A stretch of 64,000 bases of DNA from Nonomuraea helvata (GTDB lineage Bacteria; Actinomycetota; Actinomycetes; Streptosporangiales; Streptosporangiaceae): positions 3,038,001 through 3,102,000 of the forward strand of contig NZ_BAAAXV010000001.1 in the NCBI RefSeq assembly GCF_039535785.1, in the 5' to 3' direction. Below the pieces are notes generated by a model. The model was given only the letters and a program-made list of their open reading frames with translations. It searched no databases and was not told the DNA's origin. Positions 16,259-25,324 of this stretch are shown here, in pieces. Position 1 is the stretch's first letter; each line of letters starts with the position of its first letter. Made by a program: the position numbers and the translations under genes.

Positions 16259-17383
16259 TCACCCGGCGGCCGCGGTGAGGCGGTTGCTGAAGCGGGCGAG
16301 CATGGCGGTCTGGTACGTTTCCGGGACCAACCGAGCGATCAGCGGCGGGACCCGCCAGTTGGCGGGATTCCGCTTGGCCAGCCGGGAGACCAGGGAGATG
16401 TGCGGGTAGCGCGCCTTCTCATAGGCGCGCAGCCGTACCTCCGGATCGTCGCCATCCTCGGCGAGCTCGCGCCCGAGCACCCACGCGTCCTCGAGGGTCT
16501 GGTTGGCGCCCTGCCCCAGGGTGGGCGGCATGGTGTGGGCGGCGTCGCCGACCAGCGTGATGCGGCCCTCGCCCCAGACCTTGCGGACCTGGTTCCAGTG
16601 GTGGCCGAAGAACTCGAGATCGTCCTCGGTGGCGGCGGCGAGCACCTCGGGGACGGGCGAGGCCCAGTGCCCGAACCGGCGCCGCAGCTCGGCCAGCGGC
16701 GCGGCGGGCCGCGGGTCGCCGGGCGACCGGCGCACGTCGAACCACCACTGCAGCAAGCCCTTGCCGGCGGGCATGAGGCCGCAGGCGCCCTCCCGCCCGC
16801 TGATCATGAGGTGCCGGGTCGTGTCGGTGATGTCGATGTCGATGGGGCTCAGGCCCTGCCAGGTGCCGAAGGTGGCCGGTCGCACGGTGCCGTCGCCCCA
16901 CAGGGTGCGCCGTACGACCGAGTGGTGGCCGTCGGCTCCGACGAGCACGTCGCCCGTGGCCGTCGACCCGTCGGCGAACGTCGCCGTGACCCGGCCGCCG
17001 TCCTGCGTGACGCTCCGGCAGGCCAGACCGTAGTGGACGATGTCGTCGGGCAGCCCCTCGGCCAGTCGTTCCAGCAGGTAACGGCGGGGAACCGCCTGGG
17101 TGGGGAAGCCGTACCGGTCGGTCGCGTGGGCGATGTCCATGCTGGTGCGCAGCCGGCCGCCGGAGGTCAGCGCGTCGATCCGGTCGATGCGGGCGCCGAC
17201 GCCCTCCAGGCTGACGCCGAGATCGTCCAGTACGGCGTTGCCGTTGCTCCAGACGAGCAGCGCCTTGCCGCCCGTCCGCCGCGCCGGCGCCTGATCGTAG
17301 AGCCGCACCCGGTGACCGGCGGCCAGTAACCCGCGTGCGGCAGCCAGGCCGCCCACCCCGGCGCCTATGACGAGTATGTCCAT
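16259..17383 (-). CDS. FAD-dependent monooxygenase, MarR-paired
   Basis: This 374-residue class A flavin monooxygenase has the N-terminal GAGVGG Rossmann motif, central VLVGADGHHSVVRR (DG motif) and LVGDAAHTMPPTLGQGANQTLEDA (GD motif). ATG 17383 is fixed by an ideal GGAGGAAAGA site directly upstream. It is divergent from a MarR gene, with a perfect 7+7 palindrome in the 63-bp gap, and converges on the NmrA-like gene. The substrate is probably an aromatic or a polyketide-like compound. Confidence 0.9.
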   Translation of the reverse strand: MDILVIGAGVGGLAAARGLLAAGHRVRLYDQAPARRTGGKALLVWSNGNAVLDDLGVSLEGVGARIDRIDALTSGGRLRTSMDIAHATDRYGFPTQAVPRRYLLERLAEGLPDDIVHYGLACRSVTQDGGRVTATFADGSTATGDVLVGADGHHSVVRRTLWGDGTVRPATFGTWQGLSPIDIDITDTTRHLMISGREGACGLMPAGKGLLQWWFDVRRSPGDPRPAAPLAELRRRFGHWASPVPEVLAAATEDDLEFFGHHWNQVRKVWGEGRITLVGDAAHTMPPTLGQGANQTLEDAWVLGRELAEDGDDPEVRLRAYEKARYPHISLVSRLAKRNPANWRVPPLIARLVPETYQTAMLARFSNRLTAAAG

Positions 17384-17404
17384 TCTTTCCTCCAGATCGG
17401 AGTG

Positions 17405-17419
17405 TCTTCGATTCGAAGA
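17405..17419. promoter_or_regulatory. MarR operator
   Basis: Perfect palindrome TCTTCGA-T-TCGAAGA, 22 bp upstream of the monooxygenase start and 28 bp upstream of the MarR start. It is the only strong dyad in the divergent gap. Confidence 0.7.
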
Positions 17420-17446
17420 TACATCGCGGTGGAGTAGGTTGGGAAA

Positions 17447-17899
17447 GTGGCCGACAAGCGTCCGGAAGAGGGGATCTTCCGCGAGTTCCTGGTGGCGATC
17501 CTGCTGCACAACGAGGCGGTCGCCGACCGGCTCGGCCTGCAACCGGTCGACGTCGCCGCCACGATCCTGCTGGAGACGCGCGGACCCCTCGCCGTAGGAG
17601 CGATCTCCGAGGAGCTCGGGCTGCCGTCCGCCTCGACCACCCGGCTGATCGACAGGCTGGAGAAGGCCGGATACGTACGGCGGGTGCGTGGCGAGCGTGA
17701 CCGGCGCATGGTCACGGTGGAGCTGGTCGAGGGCGGGATGGACGATTACGACGCGGCCTGCGCGGCGTCCAGGCGGCACCTTGACGCGCTGGCCGTGCAT
17801 TACGGGGCGGAGCAGGTGCCGTTGCTGCTGGACATGTTCACCCGCGTCGCCCAGGCCTATCGATCGGCCACCGAGGAGCTGCGCCAGGACGAACGGTAG
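17447..17899 (+). CDS. MarR-family regulator
   Basis: This 150-residue MarR protein has the winged helix LAVGAISEELGLPSASTTRLIDRLEKAGYVRRV with the wing RGERDRRMVTVEL. GTG 17447 follows GGGAAA. It is divergent from the FAD monooxygenase and very likely represses it through the TCTTCGA palindrome. No second gene follows on its strand; the next gene is a sensor kinase after a 108-bp gap. Confidence 0.87.
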   Translation: MADKRPEEGIFREFLVAILLHNEAVADRLGLQPVDVAATILLETRGPLAVGAISEELGLPSASTTRLIDRLEKAGYVRRVRGERDRRMVTVELVEGGMDDYDAACAASRRHLDALAVHYGAEQVPLLLDMFTRVAQAYRSATEELRQDER

Positions 17900-18007
17900 A
17901 GCCTCATCGGCGCTCAAGCCGGCTGGGGAAGAACGAAGCGGAGCGCAGCTTTAACGGGGATTTTGCCAGAATGAGGATCGCTATCTTCCCCGCCGTACGA
18001 ATGACTT

Positions 18008-19903
18008 ATGATAGAGCGCTTGACCTTTGCGGCACCTTTGTCCCTAATGAGTAGCCTAAAAACTATGGTGAAGCGCATAGAGTCGCTGTTGCTGCACCCG
18101 GTTCGGTTGTCCCTGCCCGTGGGCATTCTGGTCAGTGCATCGATCATCGCAGCCGAAACATTTTTGGGCTACTTTCTGTCGCGGCATATCCCGGCAAGCA
18201 CCATGGGGCCGGTTTACGTTCTCGGCGTTCTTGCGGTGTCGTTCCTGTGCGGTCCGGTGCTGGGCGTTCTGACCGCCGTCGCCAGCGGCGTCATCCTCGA
18301 CTACTTCCTGCTTCCTCCCGCCGACGCCTTTTCGGTATGGGGCTGGATACCGTTGGTCATCTTTCTCACGGTGGCGCTGCTGGTCGGCTGGGGCGCGGCA
18401 TTGATGCGCTCTCTGGCTGTCGAGACCGAGGAGCGGCGCAGCGACGCCGACCTGGACGCACAGATCGCCAGGCTGCTGCTGCGCACCGAGCACCTGCGAT
18501 CGGCGCTGCCGGTGGCCGCTCAGCAACTGGGCCGCGCCCTGGGCCTGCCCTTTCTCTCCATCGAGACGGCGACGGTGGCAGGCGACGGGCAGCACGTGGC
18601 GCTGCCGCTGACGGTCAGCGGCAACCGGCTCGGCACGCTCACCGTGCCGAAGGACCTCCCGGAGCGCATGACGCGCCGGCTGGACGAACGCGTGGTGCCC
18701 TCGCTGGAGGCGTTGCTGCATGCGGCCCACGAGCGGGAGGCCATCAGCCAGGCGCTGGAGGCGAGCCGCGACGAGCTGCGCCGGTTCGCCGAGGAGCAGG
18801 CGGCGCTGCGGCGCGTCGCCACGCTGGTGGCGCATGGAGTCCGGCCCTCGGAGATCTTCGATGCCGTCACGGGCGAAGTCGGCCACATCGTCAACGCCGA
18901 CTTCGCGCTCCTCGAACGCTACGACCCCGGCCCCACGGTCGTGCTGGTCAGCGTCTGGGCCAAGGACGGCTGCGCCCAGATGCCGACGGCGGGGTCGAAC
19001 TGGCCGCTGGAGAAGCACAGTATCGCCAGCCTCGTGACCTGCGCGGGGCACCCGGAACGGATAGATATCGATGAGAACATCGCCGGCCAGCTCGCGGACT
19101 GGTCCCGCGCCATAGGGGTCGTATCCGCCGTCGGCATCCCGATCACTGTCGAGGGTCAGCCGTGGGGGGTGATGATCGCGCTCTTCCGCGCCTTGGAGGC
19201 CGCCGAGCAGTCGGTGGAGGAACGCATGCTCGACTTCACCGAGTTGGTCGCGACCGCTCTGGCCAACGCACAGGCGCGCAACGAGCTCGCCGCCTCACGG
19301 GCGCGCGTGGTCGCCGCCTCCGACGAGGCGCGCCGCCAGATCGAGTGCGACCTGCACGACGGAGCCGAGCAGCGCCTGATGGAGGTCGGCCTCGCCCTTC
19401 GCACCGTGGCGGACCTGGTCCCGGAGGACCTGGTCGAGCTGCGGGAACGGCTTGAACATATCGGCGAAGGCACGGCGCTCGTCATCCAGGAGCTGCGGAC
19501 GCTCTCTCCCGGCATCCATCCGGCCGTCTTGTCCAAGAGCGGTCTCGGGCCCGCGCTGACGATGCTCGCTCGCCACTCGGTCGTCCCGGTCGAGCTGGTC
19601 CTGGCCGTCGAGTGCCGACTGCCGGAGCGCATAGAGGCAGTCATTTATGACATCGTTTTCGAGGCGCTGACCAACGTGGCCAAGCATGCCCGCGCCTCCA
19701 TCGTCTGCGTGGAACTGGACATGAAGGACACGAAGGTCCGGGTGGCGGTCCGCGACGACGGCATCGGCGGGGCCGTTCTCACCGACGGCGCAGGGCTCGT
19801 CGCGCTCAACGACCGGGTCCTGGCACTCGGCGGCACCTTTGAGATCGACAGCCCTGCCCGACAGGGCACCTTGCTCACCGCAGTGATCCCGTCAGGCCGA
19901 TGA
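18008..19903 (+). CDS. Sensor histidine kinase: DUF4118 membrane domain, GAF, HisKA_3, HATPase
   Basis: This 631-residue kinase starts with a KdpD-like DUF4118 membrane module (four helices, about residues 36-135), then a coiled-coil-like linker and a GAF domain (about 250-405). The NarL-class dimerisation domain has the phospho-histidine in EARRQIECDLHDGAEQRL (near residue 450), and the GHKL ATPase has VFEALTNVAKHA (N box) and VRDDGIGGA. HisKA_3 kinases partner NarL/LuxR-type response regulators, but none is adjacent. The start could also be ATG 18047. The region upstream is relatively AT-rich and may hold the promoter. Confidence 0.88.
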   Translation: MIERLTFAAPLSLMSSLKTMVKRIESLLLHPVRLSLPVGILVSASIIAAETFLGYFLSRHIPASTMGPVYVLGVLAVSFLCGPVLGVLTAVASGVILDYFLLPPADAFSVWGWIPLVIFLTVALLVGWGAALMRSLAVETEERRSDADLDAQIARLLLRTEHLRSALPVAAQQLGRALGLPFLSIETATVAGDGQHVALPLTVSGNRLGTLTVPKDLPERMTRRLDERVVPSLEALLHAAHEREAISQALEASRDELRRFAEEQAALRRVATLVAHGVRPSEIFDAVTGEVGHIVNADFALLERYDPGPTVVLVSVWAKDGCAQMPTAGSNWPLEKHSIASLVTCAGHPERIDIDENIAGQLADWSRAIGVVSAVGIPITVEGQPWGVMIALFRALEAAEQSVEERMLDFTELVATALANAQARNELAASRARVVAASDEARRQIECDLHDGAEQRLMEVGLALRTVADLVPEDLVELRERLEHIGEGTALVIQELRTLSPGIHPAVLSKSGLGPALTMLARHSVVPVELVLAVECRLPERIEAVIYDIVFEALTNVAKHARASIVCVELDMKDTKVRVAVRDDGIGGAVLTDGAGLVALNDRVLALGGTFEIDSPARQGTLLTAVIPSGR

Positions 19904-19958
19904 CCGCCCCGTGAATGGGGGCCGCGCGCCCTCTACGGGCCTACGGGCCTACAGGTCT

Positions 19959-20864
19959 TCAGCGCGATCCATCTGCACGCTCATATGAGCGGGACTGTCC
20001 GGACAGCGCCAGGTGATCGGCCAGCGGGAGCCGGAGCACGAAGCGGGCTCCGCCGCTGGCGGACCTGCCCGCCTCGATGGTGCCGTGATGGCCATGGGCG
20101 ATCTCACGCGCGATCGCCAGGCCGAGTCCGGTGCCGTTACGGTCGCGCTCCCACGAGGCGTCAAGCCGGACGAACCGCTCGAAGATCCGTTTTCTGTCCA
20201 CCTCGGCGATCCCGTCACCGTCATCGGAGACGATCAGTTCGGCGCTGTTCCCGTTGCGGCTGACCTCGACCTCCACCTCGCGCATCGCATGCCGTTGGGC
20301 GTTGTCCAGCAGGTTGATGAGGACTCGTACGAGCTCGTTGCGGATACCCATGACGATCACCCCGGGAGCGAGCTTCAGCTTGGTGCCCAGCCGGTCCACC
20401 CGGCGGGAGGACTCCGAGGTCACCAGCTCCGCCAGGTCGATCGCCTCCGTCCTCCTGGCGCCGTTGCACCTGCTCTCGCCCCCCGTCGCCTCGATCCGTG
20501 ACAGCAGGAGCAGGTCGGTGACGACCGCCTCCAGCCGGTCGACATCGGCCAGTGCCTGCTCGATGAGGTCGTCCATGCATGTCTGGCTTGGGTGCAGCTG
20601 CGCCTCCTCCAGCCGGACGCGCAACGCGGCGATGGGATTGCGCAGCTCATGCGAGACTTCGGAGGAGAACCGGCGCTGTCGCTGGAGCGCCTGCTCCAGC
20701 CGTCCCATACAACGAGTGACAGAGCGGGTGAGCCGGGTGACCTCGTCCTCGCCGGGAAACGTCAGGAGCTCGTCGTGCATGGGCCATTTGTTGGCGTCGC
20801 CGTCCGCGGTTCCCGGGGTGCCGAGCGCATCGACGTACTGGCGCAGCTTCATAAGGCGATCCAT
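19959..20864 (-). CDS. Histidine kinase catalytic half without sensor or membrane domain
   Basis: This 301-residue protein begins inside a HAMP-like linker (residues ~1-55, ending EDEVTRLTRSVTRCMGRLEQALQRQRRF), then has HisKA with the H box SSEVSHELRNPIAALR and a complete HATPase: LINLLDNAQRHA, SDDGDGIAEVD, GTGLGLAIAREIAHGHHG. The periplasmic sensor and transmembrane helices that normally precede the HAMP are missing. No in-frame signal is visible in the 141 bp upstream. It may be a 5' deletion remnant or a soluble kinase controlled by a partner. No response regulator adjoins it. Confidence 0.8.
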   Translation of the reverse strand: MDRLMKLRQYVDALGTPGTADGDANKWPMHDELLTFPGEDEVTRLTRSVTRCMGRLEQALQRQRRFSSEVSHELRNPIAALRVRLEEAQLHPSQTCMDDLIEQALADVDRLEAVVTDLLLLSRIEATGGESRCNGARRTEAIDLAELVTSESSRRVDRLGTKLKLAPGVIVMGIRNELVRVLINLLDNAQRHAMREVEVEVSRNGNSAELIVSDDGDGIAEVDRKRIFERFVRLDASWERDRNGTGLGLAIAREIAHGHHGTIEAGRSASGGARFVLRLPLADHLALSGQSRSYERADGSR

Positions 20865-21005
20865 TGCGGGGCATCCTCATTTCGCCCAAGCGTTGCTGGC
20901 GGAGCTGAGCAATAGGTCCAGCTCAATTCTTCGTCGACACCCCGGCCCTGCACATCACACATCCGTGCAGGTCAGCAAGAGGATCCGTGGTGGTTCGCCG
21001 CACGG

Positions 21006-24000
21006 CTACCGTTCGGTGCCGTCCGTATCCAGCAGGTCACGGGCGACACTGAGCAGCAGGTTCACATCGGCCGGTTTATGCACGTACTCGTTGGCGCCGG
21101 CGGCGATCGCCCTCTCCCGCTCCCCGGCGATGACCTTGGCGGTGAGCGCGATGATCGGGAGATCGGCGTGACGGGGATCGCTACGGATCGTCCGCATGGC
21201 CTCGTAGCCGTCCATGACAGGCATCATGATGTCCATCAGGACGAGCGACACCTGCGGGTGGCGGGCGAGTGCCTCGATGCCCTCCTCGCCGTTCGAGGCG
21301 TGCAGCACCGACATCCCCGCCCGTCCGAGGACGTGGGTGAGTGCCGTGACCAGGCGCACATCGTCGTCGACGATGAGGACCTCGGCGCCCGACAGTACGT
21401 CCGTCGCGGGGCCGCTCTGCCGCTCGTCCGTTCGGTCCGGCAGCGCCGTACGGTCGGGCGTGAGCTCCTCGGGGACGGGCTTCGTCTGCGTGGGTGCGAA
21501 CGTCGCCGCCTCTGTCTGGTCCGGAGGCTGTTCGCCCAGATCGTCCCGGAGTGGGGGGACCACGGGCACGTACAACGTGAACTTGCTGCCGCGGCCGAGC
21601 CCGCTCTCGACCACGATCTTGCCGCCGAGCAGACCGGCGAGCTCGCGGCTGATGGACAGGCCGAGACCGGTGCCGCTGGTGTGCCCGCCGGGCCCGTGCA
21701 CCTGCTCGAACGCCTCGAAGATGGTGGTGAGTTTCTCGGGCGGGATGCCGATGCCGGTGTCCTCGACGGTGAAGGCGATGACGTCCTCGGCCGAGCCCAG
21801 AGACTCGTCGTCGATGTCGGCGCCTCGTTCCAGGCGCAGTTTGACATGGCCTTCGGAGGTGAACTTGAACGCGTTGGAGAGCAGGTTACGCAGGATCTGC
21901 TGGAGCCGCTGCCCGTCGGAGTAGAGATCGTGAGGCGCGTCCTCGGATACCTCGATGTCGAAGTCGAGCCCGTGCTCCGTGGCGATGGGCCGGAACGTGG
22001 TGTTCACGTAGTCGAGCAGCCTGGCCAGCGGAAGGTACTTCGGCCGGATGTCCATCCGGCCGGCCTCGACCTTCGACAGGTCGAGGATGTCGTTGATCAG
22101 CTGCAGCAGATCGGATCCCGACCAGTAGATGTTGTGCGCGAACTGCTCCTCTTCCGCGGAGAGGCGGCCCTCGGCGTTGTCCGACAGCAGCCGGGCGTAG
22201 ATGAGCAGTGAGCTCAGCGGGGAGCGCAGCTCGTGCGACATGTTCGCCAGGAATTCCGACTTGTACTGCGAGGCGGACGACAGCAGTGCCGCCTTCTCCG
22301 CGAGCTGCTCGTTGGAGCGTTGCAACTCGGCCTGCTGCCTCTGCAGTTCCTTGGAGCGGTCCTGGAGCTGGGTCGTCAGCCGCTGCGACTCGCTGAGCAG
22401 CGCCTCCGTACGCGAGTTGGCGATGATGGTGTTGATCGCGACGCCGATGGTGTCGACGAACTGGTCGAAGAAGGCCAGGTGCACGTCGGAGAAGCGGCTG
22501 AACGACGCCAGCTCGATGACGCCGAGCACCTTGTCCTCGAAGGGGATCGGGATGATGACGACGCTCGTCGGCGTGCCCTCCCCGAGGCCCGAGCGGATCG
22601 TGATGTAGTCGGGCGGGGCATCCGCCACCAGGATGCGCTTCTTCTCCCGGACGGCCTGCTGCACGAGGCCGTGACCTGGCATTCCGGTGGTGTCGACGGT
22701 TCGCCCCTGCGAGCCGTAACCGGCGATGTAGGCGAGCCCCCTCCCGGGTCCGCCCTCGCAGTCCGTGTCGGCCAGGAAGAACGCGCCGTACTGCGCGTTG
22801 ACCAGCGGGGTGAGCTCGCGCAGCACCAGGTCGGCGACCTCGGTGAGGTCGCGGTGGCCCTGCATCAGCCCGGCCAGGCGGGTGAGGTTGGACTCGAGCC
22901 AGTCCTTGGCTCGGGTGGTCTCCCGCAAGTTGGAGACCATCTGGTTGATGTTGTCCTTCAGCTCGGAGACCTCGCCCCGGGTCTCAACGGTGATGAGGCG
23001 GTCCATGTCACCCTGCGTGACGGCTGAGGTCACCTCGGCGATGGCGCGGACCTGGGTGGTGAGGTTGAGAGCGAGTTCGTTGACGTTGTCGGTGAGGTCC
23101 TTCCACACCCCGGACACGCCGCGGACCTGCGCCTGACCGCCCAGGTTGCCCTCGGTGCCGACCTCGCGCGCCACGCGCGTCACCTCGGAGGAGAACGACG
23201 ACAACGTGTCCACCATCGTGTTGATCGTCGACTTCAGCTCCAGGATCTCCCCGCGCGCGTCAACGTCGATCTTCTTGCCCAGATCCCCCTGGGCGACGGC
23301 CGTGGCGACCTGAGCGATATTACGGACCTGGGAAGTGAGGTTGTCCGCCATGAAGTTGACGTTGTCGGTGAGGTCCTTCCACACCCCCGACACACCACGG
23401 ACACGCGCCCGCCCGCCAAGCCGCCCGTCCGTGCCGACCTCACGCGCCACCCGGGTCACCTCGTCGGCGAACGCCGACAGCTGATCGACCATCGTGTTCA
23501 CGGTGTTCTTCAACTGCAGAATCTCACCCTGAGCATCGACGGTGATCTGCTTGGACAAGTCGCCGTTGGCCACGGACGTGGTCACCTCAGCGATGTTGCG
23601 CACCTGGGTGGTGAGGTTGAGGGCGAGTTCGTTGACGTTGTCGGTGAGGTCCTTCCACACCCCGGACACGCCGCGGACCTGCGCCTGACCGCCCAGGTTG
23701 CCCTCGGTGCCGACCTCGCGCGCCACGCGCGTCACCTCGGAGGAGAACGACGACAACGTGTCCACCATCGTGTTGATCGTCGACTTCAGCTCCAGGATCT
23801 CCCCGCGCGCGTCAACGTCGATCTTCTTGCCCAGATCCCCCTGGGCGACGGCCGTGGCGACCTGAGCGATATTACGGACCTGGGAAGTGAGGTTGTCCGC
23901 CATGAAGTTGACGTTGTCGGTGAGGTCCTTCCACACCCCGGACACACCACGGACATGCGCCCGCCCGCCAAGCCGTCCGTCCGTGCCGACCTCACGCGCC

Positions 24001-25049
24001 ACCCGGGTCACCTCGTCGGCGAACGCCGACAGCTGATCGACCATCGTGTTCACGGTGTTCTTCAACTGCAGAATCTCACCCTGAGCATCGACGGTGATCT
24101 GCTTGGACAAGTCGCCGTTGGCCACGGACGTGGTCACCTCAGCGATGTTGCGCACCTGGGTGGTGAGATTCAGGGCCATGAAGTTGACGTTGTCGGTGAG
24201 GTCCTTCCACACCCCGGACACGCCGCGGACCTGCGCCTGACCGCCCAGCTGTCCTTCCGTGCCGACCTCGCGCGCCACGCGGGTGACCTCGTCGGCGAAG
24301 GCCGACAGCTGATCGACCATCGTGTTGACGGTGAGCTTCAGCTCCAGCAGCTCACCCGTTGCCTCCACGGTCACCGACCGCGTCAGATCGCCACGGGCCA
24401 CGGCCGTCGTCACCAGGGCGATGTCGCGCACCTGGGCGGTGAGCCTGCCGGCCATCGTGTTGACGGCCTCCGTCACGTCCCGCCAGCTGCCGGACAGCCC
24501 GTTCACCTTGGCGCGCCCGCCGAGGCGTCCTTCCGCGCCGACCTCGCGGGCCACCCGGGTGACCTCGCCCGTGAACAGTGACAGCTCGTCGACCATCTGG
24601 TTGACCGTCTCCCCGAGTCGGCGCAGGCTGCCGCAGAGCGGCCGGCTGTCGTCGTGCAGGTCCACCCGCTGGGTCAGGTCTCCCCCCGCGACCGCCTCGA
24701 GAACGCGCGTCGCGTTGGCGGTCGGAACGACCAGCACGTCGACAAGAGAGTTGGCCGCACCGACGGTCGCCGCCCAGGCGCCCTGGCCGGGGCTGGCGGA
24801 CAGTCGCTCGTCGAGCCGGCCGTGACGTACGACCTCGCGGCGTACCCGGCTCAGCTCGTCCGCGAAGTGCAGATTGCGGTCGGCGATCTGGTTGAAGACG
24901 GCGGCGAGCTCGGCAGGCATGCCATCGTGGTCCGTCGGCAACCTGACGCGGAAGTCCCCGTCGCGCAGGGCCTCCATCGCCGCCAGCAGCGGGCGCAACT
25001 CGACCGAATGAATCGCATGGGAAGAAACCGTGGCGCGTTGGACACTCAT
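21006..25049 (-). CDS. Poly-HAMP hybrid histidine kinase (HAMP array, GAF, HisKA, HATPase, receiver)
   Basis: A 1347-residue soluble hybrid kinase. Residues ~15-725 are eight repeats of ~92 residues, each with a canonical HAMP half ([15 protein letters not shown] type) and a divergent half ([20 protein letters not shown] type), as in fungal Nik1/Os-1 kinases and actinobacterial relatives. A GAF domain follows (~735-880), a coiled coil, HisKA with [10 protein letters not shown] (near 937), HATPase (LLSNAFKFT near 1056; [12 protein letters not shown]) and a C-terminal receiver with phospho-acceptor Asp in [12 protein letters not shown] (near 1273). No membrane helix is seen, so it is cytoplasmic. 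Repeats 4-5 and 6-7 are almost identical at DNA level. It is divergent from the LuxR-ATPase regulator across an AT-rich gap. Confidence 0.93.
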   Translation of the reverse strand: MSVQRATVSSHAIHSVELRPLLAAMEALRDGDFRVRLPTDHDGMPAELAAVFNQIADRNLHFADELSRVRREVVRHGRLDERLSASPGQGAWAATVGAANSLVDVLVVPTANATRVLEAVAGGDLTQRVDLHDDSRPLCGSLRRLGETVNQMVDELSLFTGEVTRVAREVGAEGRLGGRAKVNGLSGSWRDVTEAVNTMAGRLTAQVRDIALVTTAVARGDLTRSVTVEATGELLELKLTVNTMVDQLSAFADEVTRVAREVGTEGQLGGQAQVRGVSGVWKDLTDNVNFMALNLTTQVRNIAEVTTSVANGDLSKQITVDAQGEILQLKNTVNTMVDQLSAFADEVTRVAREVGTDGRLGGRAHVRGVSGVWKDLTDNVNFMADNLTSQVRNIAQVATAVAQGDLGKKIDVDARGEILELKSTINTMVDTLSSFSSEVTRVAREVGTEGNLGGQAQVRGVSGVWKDLTDNVNELALNLTTQVRNIAEVTTSVANGDLSKQITVDAQGEILQLKNTVNTMVDQLSAFADEVTRVAREVGTDGRLGGRARVRGVSGVWKDLTDNVNFMADNLTSQVRNIAQVATAVAQGDLGKKIDVDARGEILELKSTINTMVDTLSSFSSEVTRVAREVGTEGNLGGQAQVRGVSGVWKDLTDNVNELALNLTTQVRAIAEVTSAVTQGDMDRLITVETRGEVSELKDNINQMVSNLRETTRAKDWLESNLTRLAGLMQGHRDLTEVADLVLRELTPLVNAQYGAFFLADTDCEGGPGRGLAYIAGYGSQGRTVDTTGMPGHGLVQQAVREKKRILVADAPPDYITIRSGLGEGTPTSVVIIPIPFEDKVLGVIELASFSRFSDVHLAFFDQFVDTIGVAINTIIANSRTEALLSESQRLTTQLQDRSKELQRQQAELQRSNEQLAEKAALLSSASQYKSEFLANMSHELRSPLSSLLIYARLLSDNAEGRLSAEEEQFAHNIYWSGSDLLQLINDILDLSKVEAGRMDIRPKYLPLARLLDYVNTTFRPIATEHGLDFDIEVSEDAPHDLYSDGQRLQQILRNLLSNAFKFTSEGHVKLRLERGADIDDESLGSAEDVIAFTVEDTGIGIPPEKLTTIFEAFEQVHGPGGHTSGTGLGLSISRELAGLLGGKIVVESGLGRGSKFTLYVPVVPPLRDDLGEQPPDQTEAATFAPTQTKPVPEELTPDRTALPDRTDERQSGPATDVLSGAEVLIVDDDVRLVTALTHVLGRAGMSVLHASNGEEGIEALARHPQVSLVLMDIMMPVMDGYEAMRTIRSDPRHADLPIIALTAKVIAGERERAIAAGANEYVHKPADVNLLLSVARDLLDTDGTER
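23053..24156 (-). repeat. 552-bp tandem duplication inside the poly-HAMP kinase gene
   Basis: Two consecutive 552-bp blocks (about 23053-23604 and 23605-24156) are nearly identical; the few differences include ACACGCGCCC versus ACATGCGCCC and CCGCCCGTCC versus CCGTCCGTCC. Each encodes 184 residues, exactly two 92-residue HAMP units, so the reading frame is kept. Partial similarity continues on both sides because neighbouring units are paralogous. Confidence 0.9.
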
Positions 25050-25324
25050 CGACGTGCCCTCCTTCGTCGATGCCCGTCTGTGAAGTTATCCACGCTATAC
25101 CAATATTTACGCCTTTTGCCGCCCTTTCCTATTACATGGGATTTAGATGGCATTCTTTGGCCTCGATCATCTTATTCCGGTCGATGTCCGGACCTTACCT
25201 ATCCCACATTCATGCAATGTTTCCCTCTACGTTTCATATAGCGATGGTCGGTCCCCGCAGTCACGCGGCGGACGAAACCCGGGAAATGTTGCGCGCGCCC
25301 CTGGGTCCGTTGTCTGATGTGCAT
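25050..25324. promoter_or_regulatory. AT-rich divergent promoter region
   Basis: This 275-bp gap between the poly-HAMP kinase and the LuxR-type regulator is much more AT-rich than the rest of the window (runs such as CCAATATTTACG and TTTCATATAGCG). Both flanking genes start outward from it. The frame of the LuxR gene is open through it, but the composition and the lack of ribosome sites argue that it is non-coding. I see no clear dyad. Confidence 0.5.

Noticed and set aside
23053..24156. Tandem repeats that could suggest a CRISPR-like or minisatellite array
   Set aside because: The 552-bp unit is coding, keeps frame, and encodes exactly two HAMP units each; there are no spacers.
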